This document shows positions 1 through 8,764 of a stretch of DNA of 34,829 nucleotides, one piece after another. Position 1 is the first letter of the stretch, and each line of letters starts with the position of its first letter. A model generated the notes under the pieces. It was given only the letters and a program-made list of their open reading frames with translations, was not told the DNA's origin and did no database searches. The translations under genes and the position numbers were made by a program. This DNA comes from Candidatus Hebobacterum abditum. GTDB taxonomy: Bacteria > Armatimonadota > Hebobacteria > Hebobacterales > Hebobacteraceae. The stretch lies in assembly GCA_029821875.1 (NCBI GenBank), contig JALGXW010000039.1:1-34829 (forward strand), given 5' to 3'.

Positions 1-599
1 CCACCAGCAGCAACGCGAAGGATGTCGAGACTCTCGGTATCACCTTGCATCCTCACGTATCCCGCGAGCGTCTCTCCTTGATCACCCGGCCGGTCCCCCC
101 GTCTCATCATCTGCACACACTGGTTGAGTAGCTCCACCGTCACATCCTCTGCCAAGCGCTCACCCATTAGTGAGTGCAGTACTTCGAACCGAGTGACCGT
201 GTCCATGCGGGTAACGACATCAAATGCTCGCTGTCTGCAGTCCTCGTCCGGTGTCTTGCACAGCTCTGAGAACAGCGACACTATCGCCGGACGGACTCCT
301 GAGACCAGTTCAGCTTTCTCAACATGTTCCCCCACTGCGGGCAGCTCCTCGCATACCATCCGAGTACCCCCGAGTTCATACGCAATCTTGAGCCGGCAGA
401 GGATCCTTGCGACCTCCGACATCGAGCATTCTGACAGCCAGAACAGGAGCCTGTGTCGGAGCCCCTCCTCCCAACTCGCGCGAGCCTCCGATGCTGCCCA
501 TTCGGCGATTCTATCCTTTCCTGCTCGCCAGGCAACCCTGAAGACAGAACGCAGAGCTAAGTTACCTGCCCAGGCCAGTATTGCCCTAAGCGTATCCAT
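1..599 (-). CDS. Hypothetical protein, 3' end beyond the window
   Basis: An open frame runs on the minus strand from an ATG at 599 to the window edge without a stop (199 codons seen). The product begins MDTLRAILAWAGNLALRSVF and looks mostly helical, with many Leu, Ala, Arg and Glu residues. I do not recognise a family. The first 20 residues are hydrophobic but interrupted by Arg, so they could be a weak anchor or an amphipathic helix rather than a clear signal peptide. It lies 32 bp downstream of the gene at 632-1489 on the same strand, so the two are probably co-transcribed. The SD in front of the ATG is weak (AAGG about 11 nt upstream), which fits translation following the upstream gene. 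That it is coding is fairly safe from the long uninterrupted frame; its function is unknown. Confidence 0.6.
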   Translation of the reverse strand, partial: MDTLRAILAWAGNLALRSVFRVAWRAGKDRIAEWAASEARASWEEGLRHRLLFWLSECSMSEVARILCRLKIAYELGGTRMVCEELPAVGEHVEKAELVSGVRPAIVSLFSELCKTPDEDCRQRAFDVVTRMDTVTRFEVLHSLMGERLAEDVTVELLNQCVQMMRRGDRPGDQGETLAGYVRMQGDTESLDILRVAAG

Positions 600-631
600 A
601 GCATGTGTGCCTTGCCGCCGCCCACTCCCCG

Positions 632-1489
632 CTATCGATCAGGTTCAACTACCTGAATGACGAAATCGTCTGCCTCCGCGCGCCACCACCGAGTTGTCTT
701 CTCCAGGCTCTCAGGTACGCAGAGCCGCCGCGCATGCGTGTCGAACCTGACTACTCGGGTGTCTGGGTTACATGTCGCCATCACAACATCGTAGATCTCG
801 GGCGTTACCTGCGCGCCGCGCAGTTTCTCGTATAGTGTGCCGTACTCGGCGAATTCTTCCCGCAGCTTCCGGGGTACGGCAGGTAGGTCAAGCTGGCCGA
901 TGTCGCCCACCAAGACCCGTGGGCCCTCTACGCCGTAACGGCGTGTCCTCGCGTCCTGAAGTGCCAGGTCCGAGCGCAACTGCTCACTCAGGTCAAAGCC
1001 AAATCGGACCGCAAGCCACTCCTCGTTGGCCGGCAACGGCCCTATCGTGAATGATGTAAACGGAGCATGCTTCTCTCTTCCTCTCACAGGCTTGGGCAGA
1101 TCTAGGCTAACGTCAGCATCAGTCACAAGCGCGATGTCCGACGGCATCGTGTTCAGTAGGTCCTCAACGCACTTCGATGCTCGTGCGGACACGTCTCGGA
1201 CGAGTCGCATTCTCTCGCGGTCGACCCTTAGCCCGCCGTCGAACAGGGCCAGGAAGCGGGCAGTTTGGCTGTCAGAGACGTCCAACCACGTCTCTGTCAG
1301 CACCTCCGGAGTGATCGCTCGCCGATGCACGAAGTGTAGTCCCTGTTGTACCCCTGACTGATTCCTGAGGAACACGTCTGCTACAACGCGTTTCGGGCCT
1401 AGCTTGCCAAATGTAACGGCCTCTTGAACGTAACCGAGCCTGAAGGCGCTCTCGTCATCCTCGGCCCAAGCAGCTAGGCACAGCGACAT
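632..1489 (-). CDS. Hypothetical protein, 285 aa
   Basis: A complete 285-residue frame starts at an ATG at 1489 with a strong SD (GAGGAGGT, about 4 nt upstream). No transmembrane segment or signal peptide is evident. Composition is that of a soluble mixed alpha/beta protein. The tail holds a recognisable stretch (VVRFDTHARRLCVPESLEKT) that I cannot assign to a family. It is followed after 32 bp by a second unrecognised gene on the same strand, and the two probably form a transcription unit. Upstream (1490 onward) lies a gene-poor stretch, so this is probably the first gene of the unit. I make no functional call. Confidence 0.65.
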   Translation of the reverse strand: MSLCLAAWAEDDESAFRLGYVQEAVTFGKLGPKRVVADVFLRNQSGVQQGLHFVHRRAITPEVLTETWLDVSDSQTARFLALFDGGLRVDRERMRLVRDVSARASKCVEDLLNTMPSDIALVTDADVSLDLPKPVRGREKHAPFTSFTIGPLPANEEWLAVRFGFDLSEQLRSDLALQDARTRRYGVEGPRVLVGDIGQLDLPAVPRKLREEFAEYGTLYEKLRGAQVTPEIYDVVMATCNPDTRVVRFDTHARRLCVPESLEKTTRWWRAEADDFVIQVVEPDR

Positions 1490-2250
1490 CGTCTACCTCC
1501 TCACCATCACCTTAGGATGGCAGCGCAGGCGCCCCTGGCCGTGCTGGCATTCGCCGTTCATCACGGCCCTTCGCCCGCATGTGTTAGCCTCCGTGGGACC
1601 AGCGCTTTCGACGCCGCTTCTGCACCGGAACTCGATGGTCCTCTTTCTCGCCGTTGAAGATATCCACAGGCTTATAGGGCTGTCCACAGCCTAATACCAT
1701 TCCTAGGCCTCCCGTGCTTGAGGTACAACCTAGCTGCTTGTACTTCTCCCCCGTGTATCGCACGGGCCCATCAGTCCGGCCTTGCCAGAAGCGGTGCGGG
1801 TCCTCAGCGGATCCGAGACGAACGCGAAACCCCGGCTGAAGTGAGCTCATTGAGTGTTCGTGCTCTGGATACGAAGGACACAATGCCCAGCAACGAGTAC
1901 GAGAGAGGGCGGTCAGGCGGCAGTCGGCAGGTTGCAACGTATGCTTCTTCGTTCCTACCCTTCGGACCGGCCCCCAAATGCGACCCTCCGCGAACTGAGA
2001 ACGGTTACTAGGAGGGTTACGTTCGGGGAGCCAGCAAGCTCTTGGTAGAAAGCTCACCTGACCTCGCCATTGTCACCGGACCGTGTGCGCATGCCGACCG
2101 CCCGTACGACCGATCTGAGCGGGTTGTGGGCTTGCTCAGGATGACTTCCTTCCGTATGATCTGCCACCGCTAATCGCGGGGCTCATCCTCCAGCGAAATG
2201 GACTGCCCACGATACCGCAGCGAGTCCGTCAGAGCACGGCTGCGGCGGCT
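1490..2250. other. Gene-poor stretch upstream of the hypothetical pair
   Basis: About 760 bp with no convincing gene. The best candidate is an 88-codon minus-strand frame from an ATG at 1850 to 1584. It ends in a basic tail (QKRRRKRWSHGG), has no SD, and matches nothing I know. I see no convincing promoter hexamers. The 5' leader of the gene at 1489 lies at the left end. Confidence 0.4.
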
Positions 2251-2406
2251 TCACGCCGAATTGACCCGTACACATGGGACTGTGACGGCATCCTCACACC
2301 GCAGGTCTTCGAGGTCAACGGGGTCTACCACATGCTCTACGCCGGCATGAAGGGCAGAGAATGGCAAACCGGACTCGCCGTAGGCCGATACGCGCCCCAG
2401 TACTAA
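2251..2406 (+). pseudogene. C-terminal remnant of a five-bladed beta-propeller glycosidase-like protein
   Basis: The frame ending in TAA at 2404-2406 encodes DGILTPQVFEVNGVYHMLYA followed by a Gly-Met-Lys turn and TGLAVGRYAPQY. This is the pattern of a propeller blade in GH43/GH32/GH130-type proteins, where an acidic residue and a proline precede V-F-x-x-x-G-x-Y-x-M-x-Y-x-G and then a short G-x-A strand. The frame upstream stays open only to 2119 and loses the pattern before about 2255; no start codon with an SD introduces it. Such enzymes are normally 300 residues or more, so this is a decayed or truncated copy. The pattern is visible directly; the family is inference from one blade. Confidence 0.45.
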
Positions 2407-2860
2407 CATAGCAGGTGGCAGCACTCACGGGGGAAAGTCACTCTTGAGGTATCCGTGGGCCACGGGATGAGAGCGATTCGTGCAGGGGTGTCCCAGCGTG
2501 GACTTGACGAGCAGACGGCAAACTGTGTAGACTCTCGGCGCTGAGGTGCAGTCCGACCACGCTGATGCATCGTACACCGCTCTGGTGAGCGCCTCATGCA
2601 GGGAGGCACGATGCGTCTTCGGCCGGCGTCGATACGAGTCGCACTGCTGGGACCGAACGCGCGCGCTTCCTCATCCCTGCATCGCAGGAATCTCCCTGGC
2701 GCATCCGCCGAGAGCGCATGGTTGCCTGCTGAGGCCCTATCCTGTGCTCCCCTTGATGGCGACACGCGCCCTCTTGGAGACTCTCCCGCCCCCCTGGCGA
2801 GGGCTACGGCCGTTCCCGCCTAACGATCGGCGCACTGTCTGCAGTGCACTTCGAAGGTAA
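2407..2860. other. Non-coding stretch before the nucleotidyltransferase-like gene
   Basis: About 450 bp without a supportable gene. Short frames exist on both strands, but none has an SD or a recognisable product. The right end carries the SD (AAAGGAGG, 2859-2866) of the gene that starts at 2872. I see no clear promoter. Confidence 0.4.
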
Positions 2861-2871
2861 AGGAGGCGAAC

Positions 2872-3993
2872 ATGCCACCGGACATGAGGGAAGTGAAGTG
2901 TGAGGCCGCTCGCGGGGTGATCGAGGCACTCAACGCGGTGGAGGTGCTGCACGTCGGTGGACTGGCCTTCGACCAGTGGCACCGATGGGGGACTAGGCGC
3001 GCCGATGACCTACAACTGCTCATCCGTGACGAGCAACTCCGTGCATTCAGGGATGCGATGGAGTCAGCAGAATATCGTCTGGTCGAATACAACCCCTCCA
3101 CTGGGCTGGTCTCTGATGCGCCACCGGATGTCGTCCGAAGGACCCTCAACAGGCCCACAAGCCCTGATGTGGACTATGTTCACGAGCGCTACGTGGGTCG
3201 AATCGCCGAGCCCGAGCTTCTTTGGATCAGATTCCACACGACCAAGCGTCACGGCGGTCTCCTGCTGGCTGACCTGGACAACTGGTTCAGGGGGTACGGC
3301 CAACTGGCATCCGTTCCAGTGATGGAAGGCCCTCATCCCGCTACTGAGGTCAAGCGACCGCCGCTCTGGGCGATGCTTCTGTGGCAGGCCGCCGAAGTCA
3401 CGTGTGCCGCTGCCGACTGTGCGATCACCGAGGAGGATGTGGACAAGCTCCGGCTTATCGCCGCAGAGATGAGTGAGGATGATTGGAATAGCGCGGAGGC
3501 GGGGGCCCGCCGGTACGACGACGAGTATCTCGCGCGCATCGGGCGCGCTCCGGCAGCAGACATGGTGGCGGAGTACGCGCAGGCGTGCCAAATCCCAGTC
3601 GGACGGCTGATAGGGCCGGATGCCGACCTGGAATATGGGGTGCTATACGAGCTGCGCTATGCTCTGGAGGCCCTTGAGGCGTGCCATCCACACGCCACGA
3701 TTCCTGGTTCGATCATGGATCTTGCGCGTACCACAGGCACCGGGGGCCGTCCCCGCAAGATATGGGGGTATCCAGATCCAGAATGGCAGGATCGCTACGG
3801 CCTTGAGGGCTCCGGGGGCGGGAAGCTAGGGCGCGCGCAGATCAGCATCGCTGAGCAGATCAGGAGATACGCTCATCTTGGAGGCCTTGGTCTGTTCGCC
3901 CGGCGTCTTGTGACTACGGACATCGCCGACGCCCCGCCGCATGGCCCCTGGAATCAATGCACGGCGCAGCAGTTGGAGGACATCTTCGGCTAG
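2872..3993 (+). CDS. Nucleotidyltransferase-like protein, probably degenerate active site
   Basis: 373 residues from an ATG with a strong SD (AAAGGAGG, 5 nt spacing). The N-terminal 100 residues resemble an Nt-transferase fold: a helix, then VEVLHVGGLAFDQWHRWG, then RRADDLQLLIRD. In active members a Gly-Gly/Ser turn is followed by an Asp-x-Asp pair on the next strand; here the pair reads Asp-Asp-Leu-Gln, so the second metal-binding acid seems to be missing or shifted. The C-terminal half is helical, without motifs I know. The stop is only 6 bp from the start of the secreted beta-helix gene, so the two are surely co-transcribed. This could be a substrate-binding or regulatory relative of AbiEii-type/minimal nucleotidyltransferases, but no antitoxin-like partner is adjacent. 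The fold call is tentative; that it is coding is safe. Confidence 0.7.
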   Translation: MPPDMREVKCEAARGVIEALNAVEVLHVGGLAFDQWHRWGTRRADDLQLLIRDEQLRAFRDAMESAEYRLVEYNPSTGLVSDAPPDVVRRTLNRPTSPDVDYVHERYVGRIAEPELLWIRFHTTKRHGGLLLADLDNWFRGYGQLASVPVMEGPHPATEVKRPPLWAMLLWQAAEVTCAAADCAITEEDVDKLRLIAAEMSEDDWNSAEAGARRYDDEYLARIGRAPAADMVAEYAQACQIPVGRLIGPDADLEYGVLYELRYALEALEACHPHATIPGSIMDLARTTGTGGRPRKIWGYPDPEWQDRYGLEGSGGGKLGRAQISIAEQIRRYAHLGGLGLFARRLVTTDIADAPPHGPWNQCTAQQLEDIFG

Positions 3994-3999
3994 GCCACC

Positions 4000-5403
4000 A
4001 TGTTCCTGATCTGGGCGGCCGCTGGCGCGCTGGTGGCCGCGGCGCTGGCCACAACCTACTACGTAGACGGCGCGAGAGGACGCGACACGAGGGACGGCGC
4101 CTCTCCAGGTTCGGCCTGGCGGACCTTGGAGAAGGCCAACCAGTCACTTGTGCACGGAGACGTCTGCCTGGTAAGGGCGGGAGTCTATCAGGACAGTCAG
4201 ATCTGCCCTGTCCGTTCGGGCACTGCTCAGGCGCCGATCGTCTTCGCAGCCTATCCCGGCGAGGAACCCGAGATCACCGGTGGCCACGCGGGGTCCATCG
4301 TCCTCCTGGACGACACGCGCCACATCACCGTGAGGGGATTCGGGATCCATTCCCCCACCGAACACGAGTGGGTCGTTCAGATCAGCGGAGAGAGCGCCCA
4401 GCACAACCGCATCGAGGCCTGCGACATCAGCGATCCGGAGGGCTACGCTCCTCTCGTCATCGCGAACGGCGCCTCACACAATGTCGTCACCGGCTGCACC
4501 ATCCACGACACCGGGGGCGCCTACCAGGGATCAGGCGACTGTATCGTCCTGAACTTCGGCGCGCACCACAATACAATCACCGGGAACAAATGCTACAACG
4601 CTTGCCACTCACAGATCCTGGTCCTGAACGACTGCGCGCACAATACCATCTCCCAGAACGAGTTGTACGCCACCGATCCCGCCTGGGCCGGCGCTGGGGT
4701 GAACCTGTGTCTGCGCTCGAGTTCGAACATCGTGGCCGACAACCGCATCCACGATCTCGGCTACATCATCGACGATAAGTGTGCGATCCAGGTCAACACT
4801 GCGGACAACGTCATCCGCAACAACGTCGTCTGGAGCTTTGGCGGCTTCGGGGTGGCGCTCCTGTCCTACCCCTACGAAGGTGAGCGCCAGGAGTCTGTGG
4901 GCAATCTGGTGGCCAACAACACCGTCTTCCATTGCGGCCGCCAGGGCCTCTGGGTGCAGAGCAAAGGCGACTGCGTCTCTCGCCGGAACCGTGTTGTCAA
5001 CAACATCGTCGTCGGCTCACCCCTCCCCTGGGACGGCCACAACGCTTGGCTCATGCTGTTCGACACCTACCATGCCGTCGAGCCGATTGAGCCTGGCTCG
5101 TGGCTCGAGAATGTCTTCTGCAACAACGTGTTCTTCCACGCCCAGGCGGGCGAGCCCGACATGGTCTTGCATCGCCGCAAGGGCCCGGCCGTCGCCTGGT
5201 CGATCCCGGAACTGGAAGCTGCCTATCCCGACACCTTCAGCGTCAACCTGGAAGCCGAGCCTGAGTTCGTCGATCCCGAGAACGCCGACTTCGCGCTCAG
5301 GTCCTCCAGTCCTGCTATCGACGCCGGGCTCGACATTGGGTCCCCATTCCACGGGGCAAGCCCCGACATCGGCGCAGTGGAAACCACCCTCGACGAGAAC
5401 TGA
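4000..5403 (+). CDS. Secreted right-handed parallel beta-helix repeat protein
   Basis: 467 residues. The N-terminus (MFLIWAAAGALVAAALATT) is a signal peptide or anchor. It is followed by YYVDGARGRDTRDGASPGSAW and a TLEKANQSLVHGD segment, the typical opening of DUF1565/pectate-lyase-like proteins (a Y-V-D...G-x-D...G-S-A-W pattern, then G-D-x-x-x-V-R-A-G-x-Y). From about residue 90 to 390 there are repeated N-T-I / N-x-I / A-D-N rungs of roughly 22-25 residues, the mark of a right-handed beta-helix (NosD/PbH1 repeats). The C-terminus ends in a S-P-A-I-D-A-G motif followed by D-I-G-A-V, common at the end of such proteins. Family members bind or cleave polysaccharides; no catalytic residue can be named here. 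It lies 6 bp after the gene at 2872-3993 and has no strong SD of its own, so translational coupling is likely. Confidence 0.85.
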   Translation: MFLIWAAAGALVAAALATTYYVDGARGRDTRDGASPGSAWRTLEKANQSLVHGDVCLVRAGVYQDSQICPVRSGTAQAPIVFAAYPGEEPEITGGHAGSIVLLDDTRHITVRGFGIHSPTEHEWVVQISGESAQHNRIEACDISDPEGYAPLVIANGASHNVVTGCTIHDTGGAYQGSGDCIVLNFGAHHNTITGNKCYNACHSQILVLNDCAHNTISQNELYATDPAWAGAGVNLCLRSSSNIVADNRIHDLGYIIDDKCAIQVNTADNVIRNNVVWSFGGFGVALLSYPYEGERQESVGNLVANNTVFHCGRQGLWVQSKGDCVSRRNRVVNNIVVGSPLPWDGHNAWLMLFDTYHAVEPIEPGSWLENVFCNNVFFHAQAGEPDMVLHRRKGPAVAWSIPELEAAYPDTFSVNLEAEPEFVDPENADFALRSSSPAIDAGLDIGSPFHGASPDIGAVETTLDEN

Positions 5404-5536
5404 TGGTGGCCGATTCGTCTGGTGTGAGACGCCGCCGGGAGCAGCGCCATCTGTCCTGTCAGCCTCCACGGAGGCCGTGAAGCCCAACCGCCAAGCCGTG
5501 TCGCCTGCCCTCGACCGCATAGCGAAGGGGCTCAGT

Positions 5537-8500
5537 CTAGAGAAAGTCAACCTCCCCGCGCACGAGGTTGGCCCTGGGGTCACGTGAGATGGTGATGTCT
5601 TCCCACTCTCCGCTTGGCTCGTCGTACCGGAGCAGAGAAAGTGACTCCTCATCGCCGCGGGGCACGTCTTCATCTCCATACGTGATGGCTATCTCGACAG
5701 GCCCCCGGTACTGAGCTGTGGTCCTGATGTGATAGTGGTCTCCGGCGAGGCGGTAGCCGCCGGGCTCTGCGGGCGGATCGTCGTCCCGGGTCGCAGTGGT
5801 CAGGCCTTCCGCGCTGACCTCGCTGAAAGCGACTGTGGTGTTGCCAATCGTGACTTTGGGGTTCTGAGGATAGGTGTTCGGCCCACGCCAGCTGAGGCTG
5901 TGCTCCGCCTCGGCGTTGTCTGTGAGCCTGGTCAGTATGCGGGTGGAAAGCTCGTAGATCCAGACCTCCACCTGGAAGTTGTAGTGATCTCCCTTTGGGT
6001 CGAAATCGAACGCGGCTAGAAAGGCAACGCGATCACCCTTTGGCGACCACTTGACCCGTCTGGGGCCGGCCCACTCCCGGGCGTCGTCAGCCCACCGCGG
6101 GCCAGTCCGTTTCTTTCGCTGCAGACGCAGGTGTTTGTCGATATCCGAGTCCTTGACGAAGTGCTGGACCAGAATCTGGAGGCCGCTGCCGTCCGGCTTG
6201 GCGAGGCAGAGCTGGCGCCATACGCCAACCTCCCCATCTACTGTGTCCGGCTTGGTCCGCTCGCACACGATCTTTGAGCCGTCTGGCGACAGGTTTCCTG
6301 AGAAGACCTCCAGCGCCTGTGGGGCCGTGCCATCAACGTGAACGCTCCAGACTGGCGCGCTGACGCCGTACCTGTAGATGACCTGGTCCCCGCTTGGCGA
6401 CCACCAGTGCTCGGGGAAGGACTGCGACCCCAACCCCTCACCTGCCTCAGACCGTTTGCCCACCAGGTGTGGCGCGGTGCCGTCGGCGTTCATCACCCAT
6501 ATCTGCAGCCCGGTCTCGCACGGCCGGTGCTCTGCAACGGGATCGCAGTGGAGGAAGGCGATTCTGTGCCCGTCAGGCGACCAGAGAGGGCGGCAGTTGA
6601 TCGACTCGCCTTGCTCCGGCTCAGTCAGGTTTACCTTGCCCTCTCCGCCCAGACCAGCCCTCCAAATGTGGTTGACTTTCTCCCAGGGCCTGTCTGCCGC
6701 GTACTCATTCTCTGTGACATAGACTAGTTCGCCTTCGAATGGCGAGAGATCGCCCCCGGTCGGGAGTGGTACCTGGACGATGTTGTCCGATCGCCCCTCC
6801 AGCAGGTAACAGACCATCTCGTCCCCCGGCTCGTCGCCTTCAGCAGCCTGACGCCAGCCGCTGACGAGCAACTTCCCTTCGATGGGACAAGGAGCGATCT
6901 TCGCTATCACTCGCTCGCCGGCGTCGGCCGCGAAGAGGGAGGAGTCATCGGGGCTGAACTCAAGAGCAGTGATGTCCAGGCCTTGCTTGGCGTACTCTTT
7001 CGGGTCGCCGCCGCCAATAGGGACCTCGTAGATGGTCGAGCGGTAGGCGAAGAACACCTGGCCGGTGTCCGGATGCACGGCGATGGGTCCTGCCATGGGC
7101 TGCGGGTCGTTGCCGTAGTTGGGCAGGAACGGTTTGACCTGGCCGTCTGGAAGTATCTTGACGATGGTGACGCCATTCTGGCTGATGTCGTCGTCCTCCA
7201 CGGCATACAGTGTGCCATCACGGCCAAACGCTGCGTACAGAAGCCCATTCTGCAACTCGGGTAGGCCCACGAGGAGGCGAGCATCACCTGTATGTGGGTC
7301 GACGACGTAGAGGCCGAAGGCCTCAGTACCGGCAGAGCTGCTGGCGCACACTAGCACATCCCCCGGATCGACTCTGGGGCCATCGAACTCGGCCGGCGCG
7401 ACCAGGACATCGCACGGGCTGGGGACCTCGTTTGTCAGCACCTGCGGAGGAGCGCTCGGGCCAGCGACTTCCCAGACGGTCTCGGCCCCGCTGTCGGCCA
7501 CCAGGACCCGGCCGTCCGGATCGCGCCAGATGCCGCTCGGCGTATCAAACGGCTCCCCCGGTTGCGTGTAAGCGTCGCTTGCATCGCAGTCATCTCCCTC
7601 CTGAGCCATGTACACACCTGGAAGGAGTGCATCGGCGGACCCCATCGTCACAAGGAGAGTGCCATCTGGCGAAGATGCGATCCCCCCCACCCGGCCCGTC
7701 CCGCGATAGAGAGAGGTCGCGACTATCCCCGGTTGGGTCGGCCTCAGGCCGGGCGGGAACATGGCGATGGGCTGGTCCCCGCGACGAGCCCAAGGTCGAA
7801 GCATCGCCAGCGCGCCGACAGCCAGCAGACCAGCGGCCGCCGTGAGCGCGACCCACCGCTTCCGTCCGCGCACCAGTCGCGCCAGAGGATGCCAGCGGCG
7901 GGGCGCTGCTGTCGGCTCTGCTATGGGCAACCCGCCCGTCGCGTCGAGAGCGCCCTCCACGTCGGCCGCGCTCAAGGCAGCGAGCATATCCCGCGCGCTC
8001 TGGAAGCGCTCCTTGGGGTCCTTGCGCAGACACTGCTCCAGGATACGAGATATGGGTGCCGGCAGTCCTGGAATGGGAGGAGGGTCCATCGTCAGGATCC
8101 GGTTCATCGCCATCTTCGGGTCATCGCCCTGGAAGGGGCGCCTGCCCGTGAGCATCTCGTAGAAGGTCGCGCCAAGCGAGAAGATGTCTGAGCGCGCGTC
8201 TACTTCCTCTCCTCGCGCCTGCTCGGGAGACATGTAGAGAGGCGTGCCCGTGGTCTCGCCGCCCTGGGGCTCGCCCGCCTCTCGCACGATGGCGGCCACG
8301 CCGAAGTCTGTCAGCTTCACCTGGCCGCTGTGCAGGATCATGATGTTCCCGGGTTTGATGTCCCGGTGGATGACCCCCTCATCGTGCGCGTGGGCGATGG
8401 CCTCAGCCACGCCACGCACGATCTGCACCGCGCGCCTCAGCTCGATCGCTCCTCCGAGGTCGATCAGCTGACGCACGGTCTCGCCATCGAGGAACTCCAT

Positions 8501-8764
8501 GACGATGTAGAGGGTGTCCTCATCCGCGCCGAAATCCAGCACCTGGCAGATGTTGGGATGGTCGAGAGTGCGGGCCGCGCGCGCCTCTCGCTGGAAGCGC
8601 TCGATGGCCTCCCACCGCGCGCGGGGGTCGCCCCTCTCCGGCAGCAACACAGTCTTCAGGGCAACCGTCGCGCCCTCTGGCGAGAGCGCCTGAAACACGG
8701 CGCCCATGCCCCCTCGGCCGTGTTCGCGGATGATCCTGTAGTCGCCGATTTTGCGCGTGGCCAC
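5537..8764 (-). CDS. Membrane Ser/Thr protein kinase with C-terminal beta-propeller sensor
   Basis: 1075 residues from an ATG at 8764 with SD GAGGAG. The N-terminal Hanks-type kinase (about 9-265) is complete: glycine loop GRGGMGAVF (16-24), Lys37 in VALK, Glu60 in the C helix, HRDIKPGN (133-140, catalytic Asp135), DFG (153-155) and the SPE-type motif at 179-181. A single transmembrane segment lies at about 304-322 after a basic stretch, so the rest is extracytoplasmic. That half starts with an NHL/SMP-30-like region and continues with TolB/PD40 blades (motifs such as WSPDGHRIAFL, LSPDGSKIV, WSPKGDRVAFL). The last about 100 residues form a beta-sandwich module (a G-x-Y-x-L-x-x-x-x-Y-x-I-R-T-T-A pattern) seen at the end of other large surface proteins. 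Likely role: sensing a ligand outside and phosphorylating cytoplasmic targets. It stands alone and converges with the beta-helix gene. Confidence 0.93.
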   Translation of the reverse strand: MATRKIGDYRIIREHGRGGMGAVFQALSPEGATVALKTVLLPERGDPRARWEAIERFQREARAARTLDHPNICQVLDFGADEDTLYIVMEFLDGETVRQLIDLGGAIELRRAVQIVRGVAEAIAHAHDEGVIHRDIKPGNIMILHSGQVKLTDFGVAAIVREAGEPQGGETTGTPLYMSPEQARGEEVDARSDIFSLGATFYEMLTGRRPFQGDDPKMAMNRILTMDPPPIPGLPAPISRILEQCLRKDPKERFQSARDMLAALSAADVEGALDATGGLPIAEPTAAPRRWHPLARLVRGRKRWVALTAAAGLLAVGALAMLRPWARRGDQPIAMFPPGLRPTQPGIVATSLYRGTGRVGGIASSPDGTLLVTMGSADALLPGVYMAQEGDDCDASDAYTQPGEPFDTPSGIWRDPDGRVLVADSGAETVWEVAGPSAPPQVLTNEVPSPCDVLVAPAEFDGPRVDPGDVLVCASSSAGTEAFGLYVVDPHTGDARLLVGLPELQNGLLYAAFGRDGTLYAVEDDDISQNGVTIVKILPDGQVKPFLPNYGNDPQPMAGPIAVHPDTGQVFFAYRSTIYEVPIGGGDPKEYAKQGLDITALEFSPDDSSLFAADAGERVIAKIAPCPIEGKLLVSGWRQAAEGDEPGDEMVCYLLEGRSDNIVQVPLPTGGDLSPFEGELVYVTENEYAADRPWEKVNHIWRAGLGGEGKVNLTEPEQGESINCRPLWSPDGHRIAFLHCDPVAEHRPCETGLQIWVMNADGTAPHLVGKRSEAGEGLGSQSFPEHWWSPSGDQVIYRYGVSAPVWSVHVDGTAPQALEVFSGNLSPDGSKIVCERTKPDTVDGEVGVWRQLCLAKPDGSGLQILVQHFVKDSDIDKHLRLQRKKRTGPRWADDAREWAGPRRVKWSPKGDRVAFLAAFDFDPKGDHYNFQVEVWIYELSTRILTRLTDNAEAEHSLSWRGPNTYPQNPKVTIGNTTVAFSEVSAEGLTTATRDDDPPAEPGGYRLAGDHYHIRTTAQYRGPVEIAITYGDEDVPRGDEESLSLLRYDEPSGEWEDITISRDPRANLVRGEVDFL

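Noticed and set aside
1584-1850. 88-codon minus-strand frame with a basic tail
   Set aside because: No SD and no known family; too weak to call, noted in the region entry.
5462-5475. Short hairpin GCCTC-CACG-GAGGC between the convergent beta-helix and kinase genes
   Set aside because: Only a 5-bp stem with no T tract; not enough for a terminator call.
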